Part shown: positions 1 to 11,485 of the stretch, in pieces | Position numbering within the stretch: position 1 is the first letter of the stretch | Layout of the letters: each line of letters opens with the position of its first letter | Assembly (NCBI GenBank): GCA_023301795.1 | Contig: JALZVU010000085.1 | Location: 1 to 41,170 of the forward strand | Length of the DNA: 41,170 nt | DNA from: Granulosicoccus sp. | GTDB taxonomy: Bacteria; Pseudomonadota; Gammaproteobacteria; Granulosicoccales; Granulosicoccaceae | Direction of reading: 5' to 3' | Translations under genes and position numbers: made by a program | The notes under the pieces: model-generated | Seen by the model: the letters and a program-made list of their open reading frames with translations, nothing else | The model's database searches: none | Told to the model about the DNA's origin: nothing

Positions 1-18
1 GCAGCTTCCGGAAGCTGC
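1..18. repeat. 18-bp perfect palindrome at window edge
   Basis: GCAGCTTCCGGAAGCTGC equals its own reverse complement. A second small inverted repeat (CTCGT-CAA-ACGAG) lies at about 46-58. Both fall in the 113 bases downstream of iscA (minus strand), where hscB would be expected to begin in the usual isc order. I could not find a convincing HscB N-terminus here. The region could be a spacer with hairpins or the beginning of a gene that runs off the window. Confidence 0.5.
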
Positions 19-113
19 CAGTGATTGCCCTGTGCGGCAACCCGACTCGTCAAACGAGCCGAACTGCACACACAAGCCAAAATACTACCCAAGAGCTGCC
101 CGGGGACAAACTC

Positions 114-437
114 CTAAATGGTAAAAGACTCTCCACAACCACACTCGTCTTTCATGTTCGGGTTGTTGAACTTAAAACCTTCGTTCAGCCCTTCCTTCGT
201 AAAATCGAGCTCTGTACCGTTGAGATACACGAGACTCTTTTTATCAATTACGACGGTAACATTATTGTTTTCAAAGACTTCGTCGTTGGAGGCCACCTCG
301 TCAGCAAATTCCAACACATAGGCGAGGCCTGAACAGCCAGTAGTACGTACCGCTAGTCGTAAGCCGACACCTTTACCACGCTGATCAAGAAAGCCGCGAA
401 TATGCTTAGCGGCGCTATCTGTAAACGTTACACCCAT
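114..437 (-). CDS. iscA: Iron-sulfur cluster assembly protein IscA
   Basis: This 107-residue A-type Fe-S carrier accepts or delivers clusters in the cytoplasmic ISC pathway. The three conserved cysteines that bind iron or cluster are present: C35 in the TTGCSGLAY motif and C99 and C101 in the C-terminal ECGCGESF motif. Length matches E. coli IscA (107). The ATG has a good ribosome binding site (AAAGAGG, 8 nt upstream). It lies 33 bp downstream of iscU on the same strand, so it is very probably the fourth gene of iscRSUA. ErpA and SufA share the fold, but the position in the isc operon makes IscA the best call. Confidence 0.95.
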   Translation of the reverse strand: MGVTFTDSAAKHIRGFLDQRGKGVGLRLAVRTTGCSGLAYVLEFADEVASNDEVFENNNVTVVIDKKSLVYLNGTELDFTKEGLNEGFKFNNPNMKDECGCGESFTI

Positions 438-470
438 GTTGATAACCTCTTTCGACTATTGCAGCTTGGT

Positions 471-881
471 TCAGCTAGCGATAGCAGACTCTTTCTGAGC
501 TTCGCTACGCTTTGCCTTGATGTCAGCGATTGCAGCTGCAATCGCATCTTCGGCTAGTACTGAACAGTGAATTTTCACTGGTGGCAATGCAAGCTCTTCA
601 GCGATGTGCATGTTGCGGATCTCACCAACTTCTTCCAACGTCTTGCCCTTCATCATTTCTGTGACTAATGAAGAAGACGCGATGGCAGAGCCACAGCCAT
701 AAGTCTTGAATTTTGCATCTTCAATGATGCCATCTTCGCTAACCTTGATCTGCAGACGCATAACGTCTCCACAAGCAGGTGCACCGACCATACCTGTTCC
801 AACATTTGGGTCGTTCTTGTCAAGCACGCCAACGTTGCGTGGATTTTCGTAATGGTCAAGGACCTTGTCGCTATAAGCCAT
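471..881 (-). CDS. iscU: Iron-sulfur cluster scaffold protein IscU
   Basis: Scaffold on which IscS-derived sulfur and iron are assembled into [2Fe-2S] clusters. Ligand residues C37 (with D39), C63 and C106 are present, as is the LPPVK motif (residues 99-103) that the HscA chaperone recognises in this family, followed by H105. At 136 residues it is slightly longer than E. coli IscU (128), because of an extra Lys/Glu/Ala-rich tail after about residue 126. The start has a strong ribosome binding site (GGAGAG). It sits between iscS and iscA. Confidence 0.97.
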   Translation of the reverse strand: MAYSDKVLDHYENPRNVGVLDKNDPNVGTGMVGAPACGDVMRLQIKVSEDGIIEDAKFKTYGCGSAIASSSLVTEMMKGKTLEEVGEIRNMHIAEELALPPVKIHCSVLAEDAIAAAIADIKAKRSEAQKESAIAS

Positions 882-1025
882 GATGCTCTCCGGTGTGTGT
901 TTTGAGGTGACTCCAGACCTTTACAACATAGTAGGCCCAGACAAACTGCACTAACAATACTGTACTAATGATCGTTCTACAAAAATGTTGCCCGCTAGAT
1001 AATAGCGAGCAGCATTGAAGCGTGA

Positions 1026-2249
1026 TTAATGACTAGCCCACTCGACAGTGTTCAGATCGATACCTTCTTTGTGCATATCCCACAAAGGCGACAGGTCACG
1101 CAATTTCTCTACAGCCTCTCTTGTCTTGCCGATGGTGAAATCAATCTCTTCTTCGGTTGTGAATCTACCGATGGTGAAGCGAATTGAGCTGTGCGCTAAC
1201 TCGTCGTTTCTGCCAATAGCTCTCAGTACATACGATGGCTCCAGGCTTGCACTTGTGCATGCAGAACCACTCGACACCGCAATGTCTTTCATGGACATGA
1301 TGAGACTTTCGCCCTCAACAAAGTTGAAACTGACGTTCAGGTTGCCAGGAATACGCTGCTCAAGATCACCGTTGAGGTAGATCTCTTCCATGTCTTCGAT
1401 GCCTGCCCAAAGTCGATCACGCAACGTCAGCATGCGAGCGTTCTCTGCCACCATTTCATCCTGTGCAATTCTGAATGACTCACCCATACCGACGATCTGG
1501 TGGGTTGCCAATGTGCCAGAACGCATTCCACGCTCATGCCCACCGCCGTGAATCTGCGCTTCAAGACGGACGCGGGGCTTACGTCGAACGTACAGGGCGC
1601 CGATACCTTTGGGCCCATAGACCTTGTGTGCACAAAGCGACATAAGATCGACATTCATGGCCTCTACATCGATAGCAACCTTGCCTGGACTCTGGGCTGC
1701 ATCAACGTGAAAGATGATTCCACGCTCTCGCGTGATTGCGCCGATCGCCGCGATGTCTTGAATAACACCGATTTCGTTGTTCACATGCATGATAGAAACA
1801 ACAGTAGTGTCTTCTCTCAAAGCAGCCTTGAACACATCAAGGTCAAGAAGACCGTTCTCCAAAGGATCCAAGTAGGTGATCTCAAACCCTTCGCGCTCTA
1901 GCTGACGACAAGTATCGAGCACGGCTTTGTGTTCCGTCTTCAGGGTAACGATGTGCTTACCCTTCTTGACGTTAAAAAGCGCAGCGCCCTTGATGGCAAG
2001 GTTGTCTGACTCAGTTGCGCCTGATGTCCAGACAATTTCCTTGCTATTTGCACCAAGCAGGTTTGCAACGTTATCCCGAGCCTGCTCCACAAGCTCATCA
2101 GCTTGCCAGCCGAATGGATGTGATCGCGAAGAAGGATTTCCGAAATAACCTTGCTTGGTAAGACACTCTGCCATTTTCGCAGCCACACGCTCGTCAACCG
2201 GTGTGGTGGCGGAGTAATCCATGTAGATGGGGATGTTAAGTGAACTCAC
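1026..2249 (-). CDS. iscS: Cysteine desulfurase IscS
   Basis: PLP enzyme that takes sulfur from L-cysteine as a persulfide for Fe-S clusters and tRNA thiolation. Visible features: H107 in TEHKAV, the PLP lysine K209 in [10 protein letters not shown], the loop cysteine C331 in [10 protein letters not shown], and a C-terminal EWASH close to the EWA(H/S)H ending of the group I enzymes. Length 407 (E. coli 404). Translation starts at GTG 2249, supported by TTGAGG eight bases upstream; the alternative ATG at residue 10 would cut into the conserved [11 protein letters not shown] start. It follows iscR by about 120 bp. Confidence 0.97.
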   Translation of the reverse strand: MSSLNIPIYMDYSATTPVDERVAAKMAECLTKQGYFGNPSSRSHPFGWQADELVEQARDNVANLLGANSKEIVWTSGATESDNLAIKGAALFNVKKGKHIVTLKTEHKAVLDTCRQLEREGFEITYLDPLENGLLDLDVFKAALREDTTVVSIMHVNNEIGVIQDIAAIGAITRERGIIFHVDAAQSPGKVAIDVEAMNVDLMSLCAHKVYGPKGIGALYVRRKPRVRLEAQIHGGGHERGMRSGTLATHQIVGMGESFRIAQDEMVAENARMLTLRDRLWAGIEDMEEIYLNGDLEQRIPGNLNVSFNFVEGESLIMSMKDIAVSSGSACTSASLEPSYVLRAIGRNDELAHSSIRFTIGRFTTEEEIDFTIGKTREAVEKLRDLSPLWDMHKEGIDLNTVEWASH

Positions 2250-2372
2250 GTTGTCAGCCTCAAAGTAAATGATTGGTTACGAATGATCCGTAACCGGGTA
2301 ATAGTGTTGTCGCTGCTTGTACGCACCGATGTCGATCTTGTATGGTTTGTCTGAGCATAAAAATCACTCTGA

Positions 2373-2831
2373 CTACGCATGTCTTACTTGTACCAGCATG
2401 CTCTCTCTGACGACTGACACGTTTTGGACGCGCTGCTTGTCGATCATGTCCTGCAAAGAAACACTGCTGAGAAATTCTTCGATCTGAACGCTCAACCCCT
2501 CCCACAGATCGTGAGTAAGACACCGACCATGGCTATGGCAGTTCTCTCTGCCCGCGCACTGGGTAGCGTCCACTGACTCATTCACAGCGCTGATAATATC
2601 GGATACCGCAACAAGCGAGAGCTCTCTTGACACAGAGTAACCACCGCCAGGGCCCCTGGTGCTGGTGACTAAATCGTTCTTGCGCAACTTTGAAAACAAT
2701 TGCTCAAGGTAGGAGAGCGATATCTCTTGCCGCGTTGAAATCTCTGCAAGGGACACTGGACCTTGATCCCCATGCAACGCCAAATCAAGCATCGCCGTTA
2801 CGGCGTATCGGCCTTTTGTCGTCAGTTTCAT
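2373..2831 (-). CDS. iscR: Rrf2-family Fe-S regulator IscR
   Basis: [2Fe-2S]-sensing transcription factor that represses its own isc operon when loaded with a cluster. The N-terminal winged helix (about residues 1-65) begins [16 protein letters not shown] as in E. coli IscR. Cluster ligands fall at exactly the E. coli numbers: C92, C98, C104 and H107. The start is ATG 2831 (152 aa); an upstream in-frame TTG would add only four residues (MPQS). No clear Shine-Dalgarno precedes the ATG. First gene of iscRSUA, with an IscR-type operator in its promoter. Confidence 0.96.
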   Translation of the reverse strand: MKLTTKGRYAVTAMLDLALHGDQGPVSLAEISTRQEISLSYLEQLFSKLRKNDLVTSTRGPGGGYSVSRELSLVAVSDIISAVNESVDATQCAGRENCHSHGRCLTHDLWEGLSVQIEEFLSSVSLQDMIDKQRVQNVSVVRESMLVQVRHA

Positions 2832-2855
2832 AGATTGAGGCAACTATAACCGTGT

Positions 2856-2872
2856 ATCTCAAGTTTCGAGAT
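2856..2872. repeat. Inverted repeat in the iscR leader
   Basis: ATCTCAAGTTTCGAGAT has 5-bp arms (ATCTC/GAGAT) around an AAGTTTC centre. It sits between the -10 element and the iscR start codon. It could be a second operator or a weak mRNA hairpin; its role is unknown. Confidence 0.4.
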
Positions 2873-2903
2873 TATCTCTTAACCCACTAAAACAGTCAAG
2901 TAT
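2871..2903 (-). promoter_or_regulatory. iscR promoter with type 1 IscR operator
   Basis: On the minus strand a -35 TTGACT (2894-2899) and a -10 GATAAT (2871-2876) are separated by 17 bp. The -35 lies inside 2879-2903, which matches the 25-position E. coli type 1 IscR consensus at 22 positions as I align it by eye, including YYGACT, the A/T centre and YAGT. The overlap with the promoter fits autorepression by [2Fe-2S]-IscR. Confidence 0.8.
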
Positions 2904-3013
2904 TTAATATGCGGTATCGGCAGGTTGCTCGCTAGGATTCACTTAACTGACAAAAACGACTGTGAAATGAGCCTGACGCCTATAAACACACGACCAGCAA
3001 TCAATTCACACCC

Positions 3014-3703
3014 CTAACAGGCTTTTTTTTCACTAAGTCGGTCTAGCTCTGCTCGCAATTCAGCAACTTGCTGCTGTAGCAGCTCAACCGGATCGTCGAT
3101 CTCACCTGCCACGCCGTAGGCATCGAAAGGTTGCTGACTGGATTCAATCGCCTTTTCACGCACAAGCTGGAAGCACTTCACGTTTTTATCACGGCACCTT
3201 ACGATCTTCCCAGGCACACCGACCACTGTCGCCCCAGCTGGCACAGCGTGTAAAACCACCGCGTTTGAGCCAATTCTTGCACCCTCTTCTACAGTAAATG
3301 GTCCCAGAATCTTTGCGCCTGCGCCGACGACAACGTTGTCGCCTAGCGTCGGATGGCGCTTGCCCTCGCTGAGCGTGCGTCCGCCCAGAGTAACGCCTTG
3401 ATAGAGCGTGACATCGTTACCGATTTCAGCTGTTTCACCGACAACCACACCCGTACCGTGATCGACAAAAAACCGCCGACCGATAATCGCACCAGGGTGG
3501 ATTTCGATACCTGTAAGCCAGCGGGCGATGTTACCCATGAATCTGGCAGGCCAGCGAAAGCCCTTACCCCACATCCAATGGTTAATGCGATGAAAAAGTA
3601 TCGCGTGCACACCCGAGTAACACGTCAGCACATCGAGCGTGCTGCGCGCCGCCGGGTCACGATCGAAAACACAGGACACATCTTCCTTAATCAGCTGCCA
3701 CAT
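3014..3703 (-). CDS. cysE: Serine O-acetyltransferase CysE
   Basis: Makes O-acetylserine from serine and acetyl-CoA, the precursor of cysteine and so of IscS substrate. The protein shows an N-terminal helical part (about 1-60) and then hexapeptide repeats of the left-handed beta-helix: [24 protein letters not shown], and [23 protein letters not shown]. At 229 residues from ATG 3703 it belongs to the shorter class lacking the long E. coli N-terminus; an upstream GTG at 3712 (adds MTT) is possible. A C-terminal [11 protein letters not shown] stretch looks like coiled coil. cysE next to iscR is known from Azotobacter-type isc loci. Confidence 0.93.
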   Translation of the reverse strand: MWQLIKEDVSCVFDRDPAARSTLDVLTCYSGVHAILFHRINHWMWGKGFRWPARFMGNIARWLTGIEIHPGAIIGRRFFVDHGTGVVVGETAEIGNDVTLYQGVTLGGRTLSEGKRHPTLGDNVVVGAGAKILGPFTVEEGARIGSNAVVLHAVPAGATVVGVPGKIVRCRDKNVKCFQLVREKAIESSQQPFDAYGVAGEIDDPVELLQQQVAELRAELDRLSEKKAC

Positions 3704-3872
3704 GGTAGTCACGCGCTATTCTTACGAAATTGGTGGGAAAGTGTACGCTGTTCTCTACCGATCATCTGCTTACCAATATGTATACGAGCCAACCTGAAGC
3801 CGACGATTCTTGAGGCCGTTCTGTGGAGCCCGTCCAAGCTGAAATCAGAACTTGTGAATCATTCTGGGTAAG

Positions 3873-4664
3873 TTATGACGGTTTTCTTGGGTTTTCAGTT
3901 GCTGACAAAAGCCCTCTGAACATTGATAGCTCGTTGGCCGAGGGTCGGTTCGACTCAAAGTAACGGCGCACCTTGCGCCTTAGCAGCCGAGGGTTATCCG
4001 GGTTCAGGAAGCCCGTATTCACCATCACCCGATCAAGATGCTCGAAAAAGTGTTCCATCGCTTCACTGGTCGCGGGTAGCTCGTCAGGATCCAGTGGTGC
4101 GGGGGCAGCCCCATCGCTGCCTTTCCATTTACCCGGGATAGGAACTGGTGCGCCTTGAGGTACGGAATTCACTGCCTGCGATAACTCATACGCCACTACC
4201 TGCACAGCACTCCCCAGATTGAGGGATGAAAAATCCGGATTACACGGAATTCTCAACAATCGCGTGCACAGGTCAAGCGATTCGTTGCTTAACCCGGATC
4301 GCTCTTGACCAAACACCATAGCAACTCGCTGCTGACTAGCGTCTGCGCTACCTGCAAGTTCAGCAACCTCATCGGCTATTTCTCGGCTGGATTTGAGAGG
4401 AACCGCTAACTGCCTGGCTCTCGCACTGGTACCGATCACGACTCGGCAATCGGCAATCGCCTCTTTGAGACTGCCAAAGCTTTGCGCCTGCTTTAGAACG
4501 TCATTGGCGCCCGATGATCTGGCCAGAGCCTCAGCTGAAAGATGCGAGCAGGTGTCGACAAGCCGCAGGCTGGTGAAACCCATGGTCTTCATCGCACGCG
4601 CAGCCGCACCAAGATTACCCGTGTGGGTTGTCCCCACCATGACGAAAACAATTTCTACACTCAT
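3873..4664 (-). CDS. trmJ: tRNA (cytidine/uridine-2'-O-)-methyltransferase TrmJ
   Basis: SPOUT-class methyltransferase predicted to methylate the 2'-O of nucleotide 32 in tRNA using S-adenosylmethionine. The N-terminus FVMVGTTHTGNLGAAARAMKTMGF is the SpoU motif 1 region; the C-terminal part of the domain has MVFGQERSGLSNESL and the knot segment IPCNPDFSSLNLGSAVQVVAYEL. Start ATG 4664 gives 263 aa; an in-frame GTG at 4709 would add 15 unlikely residues. Divergent from suhB and close to iscR, as in E. coli, except that cysE lies between. Confidence 0.93.
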   Translation of the reverse strand: MSVEIVFVMVGTTHTGNLGAAARAMKTMGFTSLRLVDTCSHLSAEALARSSGANDVLKQAQSFGSLKEAIADCRVVIGTSARARQLAVPLKSSREIADEVAELAGSADASQQRVAMVFGQERSGLSNESLDLCTRLLRIPCNPDFSSLNLGSAVQVVAYELSQAVNSVPQGAPVPIPGKWKGSDGAAPAPLDPDELPATSEAMEHFFEHLDRVMVNTGFLNPDNPRLLRRKVRRYFESNRPSANELSMFRGLLSATENPRKPS

Positions 4665-4790
4665 TTCAGAATGATGGCATAGATGACTCCATCTATGCGC
4701 CAATAGCACAAAAGAAGCGTGACAGACGTACCGCCAAAGAGTTGGTTTGGCACTACACTAGCGGTCTTAATCACAGTAAGGCGAATTGCC

Positions 4791-5615
4791 ATGAATCCGA
4801 TGCTTAATATCGGCGTGCGGGCTGCACGTGCGGCCGGTAAAGTCATCACTCAGAACGTGGACCGGTACGATCCCTTGTCCATCGAGAAAAAACAACGAAA
4901 CGATTTCGTGACCGAGGTGGACCATAAAGCCGAGGCGGAGATTGTTGCCGTACTGAGGAAGGCCTACCCGACGCACGCTTTCCTGTGCGAAGAGAGCGGC
5001 CTGATTGGTGATGAAGACGCTGAGTTTCGCTGGATAATCGACCCTCTGGATGGCACAACAAATTTTATCCACGGTATGCCGCACTTTAGTGTGTCCATCG
5101 CGCTAATGCAGAAAAAACGACTTTTTCAAGCGGTGATCTACGACCCGATGCGCCAGGAGCTGTTTACTGCAGGCAAAGGCGAAGGTGCATTTCTGGACAG
5201 CAAGCGGCTGCGCGTTTCTAACCGCGGCAGGCTCGAGGACGCTCTACTCAACTCAGGTTTTCCCTATCGCCAAGGACAAGACCTGGATTTCTACCAACGT
5301 ACCCTGCGTCACTTTACCGAACGCTCTGCTGGCATAAGACGTCTGGGATCTGCAGCACTGGATTTGGCCTACGTGGCTGCTGGCCGCTCTGAGGGTTGTT
5401 GGCTTACCGGACTGCAAAGCTGGGATGTGGCAGCCGGCGCACTTATCGTACGAGAGGCTGGTGGCTTGATTAACGACTTTGAAGGTGGTGATGACTGGAT
5501 GCAAAAGGGTGACGTAATAGCCGCAGCCCCCAGGATTCATCATCAGATGCTGGAAGTAATGAAACCTTTGGCAGCTGCGAGAAAGAAAAACGCCATGCAG
5601 AGCAAGCCCGTTTAG
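4791..5615 (+). CDS. suhB: Inositol-1-monophosphatase family protein SuhB
   Basis: Mg2+-dependent phosphatase; in E. coli SuhB also binds RNA polymerase and takes part in rRNA antitermination. Metal-binding and catalytic motifs are intact: E67-E68 (CEESG), D84-P-L-D87-G-T-T (WIIDPLDGTTNF) and D212 (WDVAAGALIVREAGG). ATG 4791 is chosen because it gives the usual N-terminus MNPMLNIGVRAARAAG and has AAGG upstream; the longer open frame starts at 4719. Product 274 aa (E. coli 267). Confidence 0.94.
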   Translation: MNPMLNIGVRAARAAGKVITQNVDRYDPLSIEKKQRNDFVTEVDHKAEAEIVAVLRKAYPTHAFLCEESGLIGDEDAEFRWIIDPLDGTTNFIHGMPHFSVSIALMQKKRLFQAVIYDPMRQELFTAGKGEGAFLDSKRLRVSNRGRLEDALLNSGFPYRQGQDLDFYQRTLRHFTERSAGIRRLGSAALDLAYVAAGRSEGCWLTGLQSWDVAAGALIVREAGGLINDFEGGDDWMQKGDVIAAAPRIHHQMLEVMKPLAAARKKNAMQSKPV

Positions 5616-5678
5616 CCATTGGCATTGCTACCAACAACACTATCTGCAATGACTGACTAAGGCCACAGGCCGGTAACC

Positions 5679-5710
5679 AAAAAAATGACGGCCCTTTTCA
5701 GGGCCGCCAT
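5679..5710 (-). terminator. Intrinsic terminator of the sec operon
   Basis: Read on the minus strand, CGGCCCT and AGGGCCG pair around a short GAAA loop, with ATG/CAT continuing the stem past one mismatch, followed by a run of seven T (5679-5685). It lies 33 bp past the secF stop. The stem may also serve convergent suhB, but the T-run is on the secF side. Confidence 0.88.
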
Positions 5711-5742
5711 CAATTCAAACGCGCTATTCTCGAAACAGCCAA

Positions 5743-6684
5743 TTAAGGCATGGAATCCTCTAGATCGGCACCTTCTTTTTCCACAGGCATAAGGTCTTCT
5801 TTGGTAATACCCAGCCTGAGAACTGCAAGGCTTGCGACAAAAATCGATGAGTAAGTACCAATGACCACCCCCACCAGAAGCGCCAGCGAGAAGCCGTGAA
5901 TAATTTTGCCACCAAAAAAGAAAAGCGATAACAGAACCAGCAATGTGGTACCCGAGGTGATCACCGTTCGCGACAAAGTCTGACTAATCGACGTATTCAT
6001 GATTTCGGCAGGTGTGCCCGAACGCATTAATCGGAAATTTTCCCTAATCCGATCGAACACCACGATGGTGTCGTTCAGTGAATAACCAATAACTGCCAGA
6101 ATCGCTGCCAGAATAGTGAGGTCAAATTCAATCTGAAACAGAGCAAAAAAGCCTACGGTTATGACAACATCATGCACCAGAGCGAGCACTGAACCTACCG
6201 AGAATTTCTTTTCAAATCGGAACCAGATGTAAACGATGATTCCGAAAAGCGCAGTCAGGATGGCTATCCCGCCCTTTTCTCTTAATTCCTCACCGACTTG
6301 GGGCCCCACAAATTCCACTCGGCGAACACTCACCTCAGAATCAGAGGCCTCGCCCAAGATGCGCAGCACATCGGTACTAATCTCAGCATCGCTTGCGCCC
6401 TCTTTCGGCGCCATACGAATCAGGATGTCTGTACTCGTGCCAAATGTCTGAACCGTTGAATCAGGCAGATCACCAGTCGCCAGTGCGGTTCGTATTTCCG
6501 TTAAATCAGGTGCTTGCTCGTAGCCAACCTCAATGGTAAATCCGCCCGTAAAATCCACCCCTAAACTGAGTCCTCGTATAGCGATAGCCAATACGGCTAT
6601 CGTCAACAAGGCTCCAGAGACGATGCAGGCGAACTGGTACCGCCCCATAAAATCAAACTTGATGTCGCCAATAATATTTCGCAT
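5743..6684 (-). CDS. secF: Protein translocase subunit SecF
   Basis: Inner-membrane partner of SecD that uses the proton motive force to help pull proteins through SecYEG. It has the N-terminal membrane segment (about 18-37), the DFTGGF periplasmic start, and the conserved GYSLNDTIVVFDRIRENFR segment in the fourth-helix region. There are six predicted membrane helices and 313 residues (E. coli 323). It is 29 bp downstream of secD and is followed by a strong terminator. Confidence 0.97.
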   Translation of the reverse strand: MRNIIGDIKFDFMGRYQFACIVSGALLTIAVLAIAIRGLSLGVDFTGGFTIEVGYEQAPDLTEIRTALATGDLPDSTVQTFGTSTDILIRMAPKEGASDAEISTDVLRILGEASDSEVSVRRVEFVGPQVGEELREKGGIAILTALFGIIVYIWFRFEKKFSVGSVLALVHDVVITVGFFALFQIEFDLTILAAILAVIGYSLNDTIVVFDRIRENFRLMRSGTPAEIMNTSISQTLSRTVITSGTTLLVLLSLFFFGGKIIHGFSLALLVGVVIGTYSSIFVASLAVLRLGITKEDLMPVEKEGADLEDSMP

Positions 6685-6713
6685 GTGCGTATTCCGTCAG
6701 TATCAGCGCAAAA

Positions 6714-8531
6714 TCAGATAGGTAGTGTACTGAGACGACGATTGCCGTACAGCGCGTTCACCAAAACCCTCGAACCGAAGATTGCTGTGAACATGGAGGT
6801 CAGGATGCCCAGACATAGCGTTATCGCAAAGCCCTTGATCGGGCCAGTACCCATGCTAAACAGAACAATCGCCGCAATTAGCGTCGTGATGTTAGCGTCA
6901 GCGATAGTAGTAAAGGCTTTGTCATAACCTGCGGATATGGCAGCCTGAACGGCCCCTCCAGCGCGAAGCTCTTCGCGTATTCGCTCAAAAATAAGCACGT
7001 TGGCATCGACAGCCATTCCCATCGTCAGAACAATTCCAGCGATACCTGGCAGGGTCAATGTCGCCTGCAGCAGACCAAGGATAGCTATGATCATCACGAC
7101 ATTGATGACCAAAGCGGCGCCAGCAATCAACCCAAACACGCGGTAGTAGACACCCATAAAAATCACTACCAGCATTAGCCCCACCACCGCTGAGAGAAAA
7201 CCCTGACGGATATTATCTTTACCCAGACTTGGTCCAACGGTGCGCTCTTCTACGATTTCAACAGGAGCCTTTAGTGCGCCGGCTCTGAGAAGAAGCGCCA
7301 GATCGGCGGCCTCATTGGCGATCAATCCTGTGGTTTGAAAGCGATGACTTAAAACATCGCGAATGGTGGCGACATTAATAACTTCTTCTATCTTCGTGGT
7401 CGTTTTGACGGGAAGACCATTCACCTCTTTGGTGTCAATACGATTTTCTATATAGACAACCGCCATAGGATTACCCACGTTATCTTGAGTAACCTCTTGC
7501 ATGCGCCTGGCACCTGCATTGTCAAGATTAACGAACACGGCAGGCGTTCCAGAATTGGTGTCGATGCCAGATGATGCACCTTTGATCTGATCACCCGTCA
7601 CGATGATATCGCGGTCGAGCATGATGGTAGACCCGTCCTCACGACGCGTGTAAGCGCGCGCATCAGACCGAGTTGATACCAGGCGATATTCCAAAGTTGC
7701 CGTGGCGCCTAAAATTTCTTTTGCTCGAGCTGTGTCTTGCACGCCCGGCAGCTGCACCACAATTCTGTCTGCACCTTGCTGCTGGATAACCGGCTCAGAA
7801 ACACCCAGTTCGTTGATACGGTTACGCAGAGTTGTCACGTTTTGCTGCAAGGCACTACGTCGTTCTTCTTCAGCCGCAAATTCTGTCAAGTTGGCCGTAA
7901 TAAAAGCGTTCTCCCCTTCTTCTCGAGTGTCGAACGCCAGATCCAGCGCCTCTTCCCGGAAGATCTCGAGCATCTGGTCACGTTGCGCCACTGTGCGAAA
8001 ACGCGCTGACAGAATACCGTTGTCATGCGATATGGATGTGCCCCGGATCCGGGCTTCCCGTACCTCACGCTTCCAGGCTGGCACGAAACGCTCTTCAGCC
8101 GAATTGATCGCAGAATTCATATCCACCTCCATCAGGAAGTGCACGCCGCCGCGCAGATCGAGTCCGAGATTCATGGGCTCGGCAATACCTCTCAGCCATT
8201 CTGGACTGGCAGGCTCGAGATTCAGCGTGGTGATAAATTCGTTAGGGTCCAGCACATTAGCAATAGCATCACGCGCTCTTATCTGATCATCTTCAGACTT
8301 GAACAGTGCCAGAAAGCGATTTTCTTCCTGTCTGATCTCAGCGTTGGCAAATCCGTCTTCTGCCAATATTCTTGTAAACCGACTGACATCCTGTGATGTC
8401 AGATCGGCGTTCCTACCCGATACCTGCACAGCGGGATCGCTGCCGAACAAGTTAGGCAATGCGTACAAGGCGCCTACTAACAATACAGTTGCCAGCAGCA
8501 ACGTCTTCCAGATCGGGTTGGTATTGGTCAT
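6714..8531 (-). CDS. secD: Protein translocase subunit SecD
   Basis: SecD of the SecDF-YajC complex, an RND-superfamily proton-driven protein. N-terminal helix at about 8-28, a long periplasmic domain including GLDLRGGVHFLMEVD, and a C-terminal six-helix region with GIVLTMGMAVDANVLIFERIREEL. Length 605 (E. coli 615). The yajC stop is 3 bp before its ATG, so the genes are probably translationally coupled. Confidence 0.97.
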   Translation of the reverse strand: MTNTNPIWKTLLLATVLLVGALYALPNLFGSDPAVQVSGRNADLTSQDVSRFTRILAEDGFANAEIRQEENRFLALFKSEDDQIRARDAIANVLDPNEFITTLNLEPASPEWLRGIAEPMNLGLDLRGGVHFLMEVDMNSAINSAEERFVPAWKREVREARIRGTSISHDNGILSARFRTVAQRDQMLEIFREEALDLAFDTREEGENAFITANLTEFAAEEERRSALQQNVTTLRNRINELGVSEPVIQQQGADRIVVQLPGVQDTARAKEILGATATLEYRLVSTRSDARAYTRREDGSTIMLDRDIIVTGDQIKGASSGIDTNSGTPAVFVNLDNAGARRMQEVTQDNVGNPMAVVYIENRIDTKEVNGLPVKTTTKIEEVINVATIRDVLSHRFQTTGLIANEAADLALLLRAGALKAPVEIVEERTVGPSLGKDNIRQGFLSAVVGLMLVVIFMGVYYRVFGLIAGAALVINVVMIIAILGLLQATLTLPGIAGIVLTMGMAVDANVLIFERIREELRAGGAVQAAISAGYDKAFTTIADANITTLIAAIVLFSMGTGPIKGFAITLCLGILTSMFTAIFGSRVLVNALYGNRRLSTLPI

Positions 8532-8534
8532 GCC

Positions 8535-8855
8535 TTAAATACTTTTCAGTGTTCCTGACGGAAGAAGGGCGGCAACCGACTGTTTCTGAACGTTAACTTC
8601 AACGCCTTCGGCAACCCTGAGAGATAGGTAAGCGTCACCAACTTTGGTAACTGTTCCACCCAAGCCACCATTAGTAACGATCTCATCGCCTTTTTTCAAT
8701 GCCCCGACCATGCCCTTATGTTCCTTCATCCGCTTTTGTTGCGGTCGGATCATCAGAAAATAGAAGATAGGAAGCATTAAAAGCAACGGCAAAATACCCA
8801 AAAGCGAGCCGCCGCCTGCACCCTGTGCATAAGCGTTACTAATGAAAAAATCCAT
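8535..8855 (-). CDS. yajC: Sec translocon accessory subunit YajC
   Basis: Small single-span membrane protein of the SecDF complex. A helix at about 16-36 (LLGILPLLLMLPIFYFLMI) is followed by the family signature RPQQKRMKEHK and a cytoplasmic domain with LKKGDEIVTNGGLGGTV. 106 residues against 110 in E. coli. First gene of the yajC-secD-secF block; 235 bp separate it from tgt, and in that gap I see no gene and no clear hairpin. Confidence 0.97.
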   Translation of the reverse strand: MDFFISNAYAQGAGGGSLLGILPLLLMLPIFYFLMIRPQQKRMKEHKGMVGALKKGDEIVTNGGLGGTVTKVGDAYLSLRVAEGVEVNVQKQSVAALLPSGTLKSI

Positions 8856-9090
8856 GGGAAAATACTCTTGAAAAAGGGAGGCTAAAACTAACCCCTGATT
8901 ATGCCATATCCGACGGCAGGCTCATAAGAGTGTTGGTGGAGAAACTGGTTCAATATTTGCGCCGATGTCAAAATCGACACGCGGAAGGATCACAGACCCA
9001 GCACTCTGGCCGCCAGCCCGCTATCTGAGAACAAGCTGATTGACCGAGAACAGCACTGGACATCGAGGCCACGGCATTCCACCCAACCGC

Positions 9091-11294
<2,204 letters not shown>

Positions 11295-11300
11295 CTAATC

Positions 11301-11309
11301 AAAAAAAAA
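11301..11309 (-). terminator. T9 tract between tRNA-Leu and queA
   Basis: Nine T in a row on the minus strand, right after an AGCGCT self-complementary hexamer and 7 nt past the tRNA CCA end. There is no long stem, so this is only a weak terminator candidate or a processing signal of a tRNA-queA transcript. Confidence 0.3.
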
Positions 11310-11316
11310 GCGCTAA

Positions 11317-11403
11317 TGGTGCCTCGGGCGAGACTTGAACTCGCACTCTGTTACCAGAACCGGATTTTGAATCCGGCGTGTCTACCAATTCCACCACCAA
11401 GGC
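11317..11403 (-). tRNA. tRNA-Leu (anticodon CAA)
   Basis: On the minus strand an 87-nt class II tRNA folds cleanly: acceptor GCCTTGG with CCGAGGC, anticodon arm CCGGA-TTCAAAA-TCCGG (anticodon CAA, reading UUG), a long variable arm with TCTG/CAGA, T arm GCGAG-TTCAAGT-CTCGC, discriminator A and an encoded CCA end. It lies 22 bp upstream of queA. Confidence 0.96.
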
Positions 11404-11485
11404 CGCGCAGCCGGAAGTTTAGGCACTTTAGCTCTAGAGAACAAGCTTGGGTGAGAAAATAATTCAGAACACCAAGCAATTTGCT

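Noticed and set aside
1-113. Beginning of hscB after iscA
   Set aside because: One minus-strand frame is open to the edge, but its translation does not resemble an HscB J-domain start, and the stretch carries two inverted repeats.
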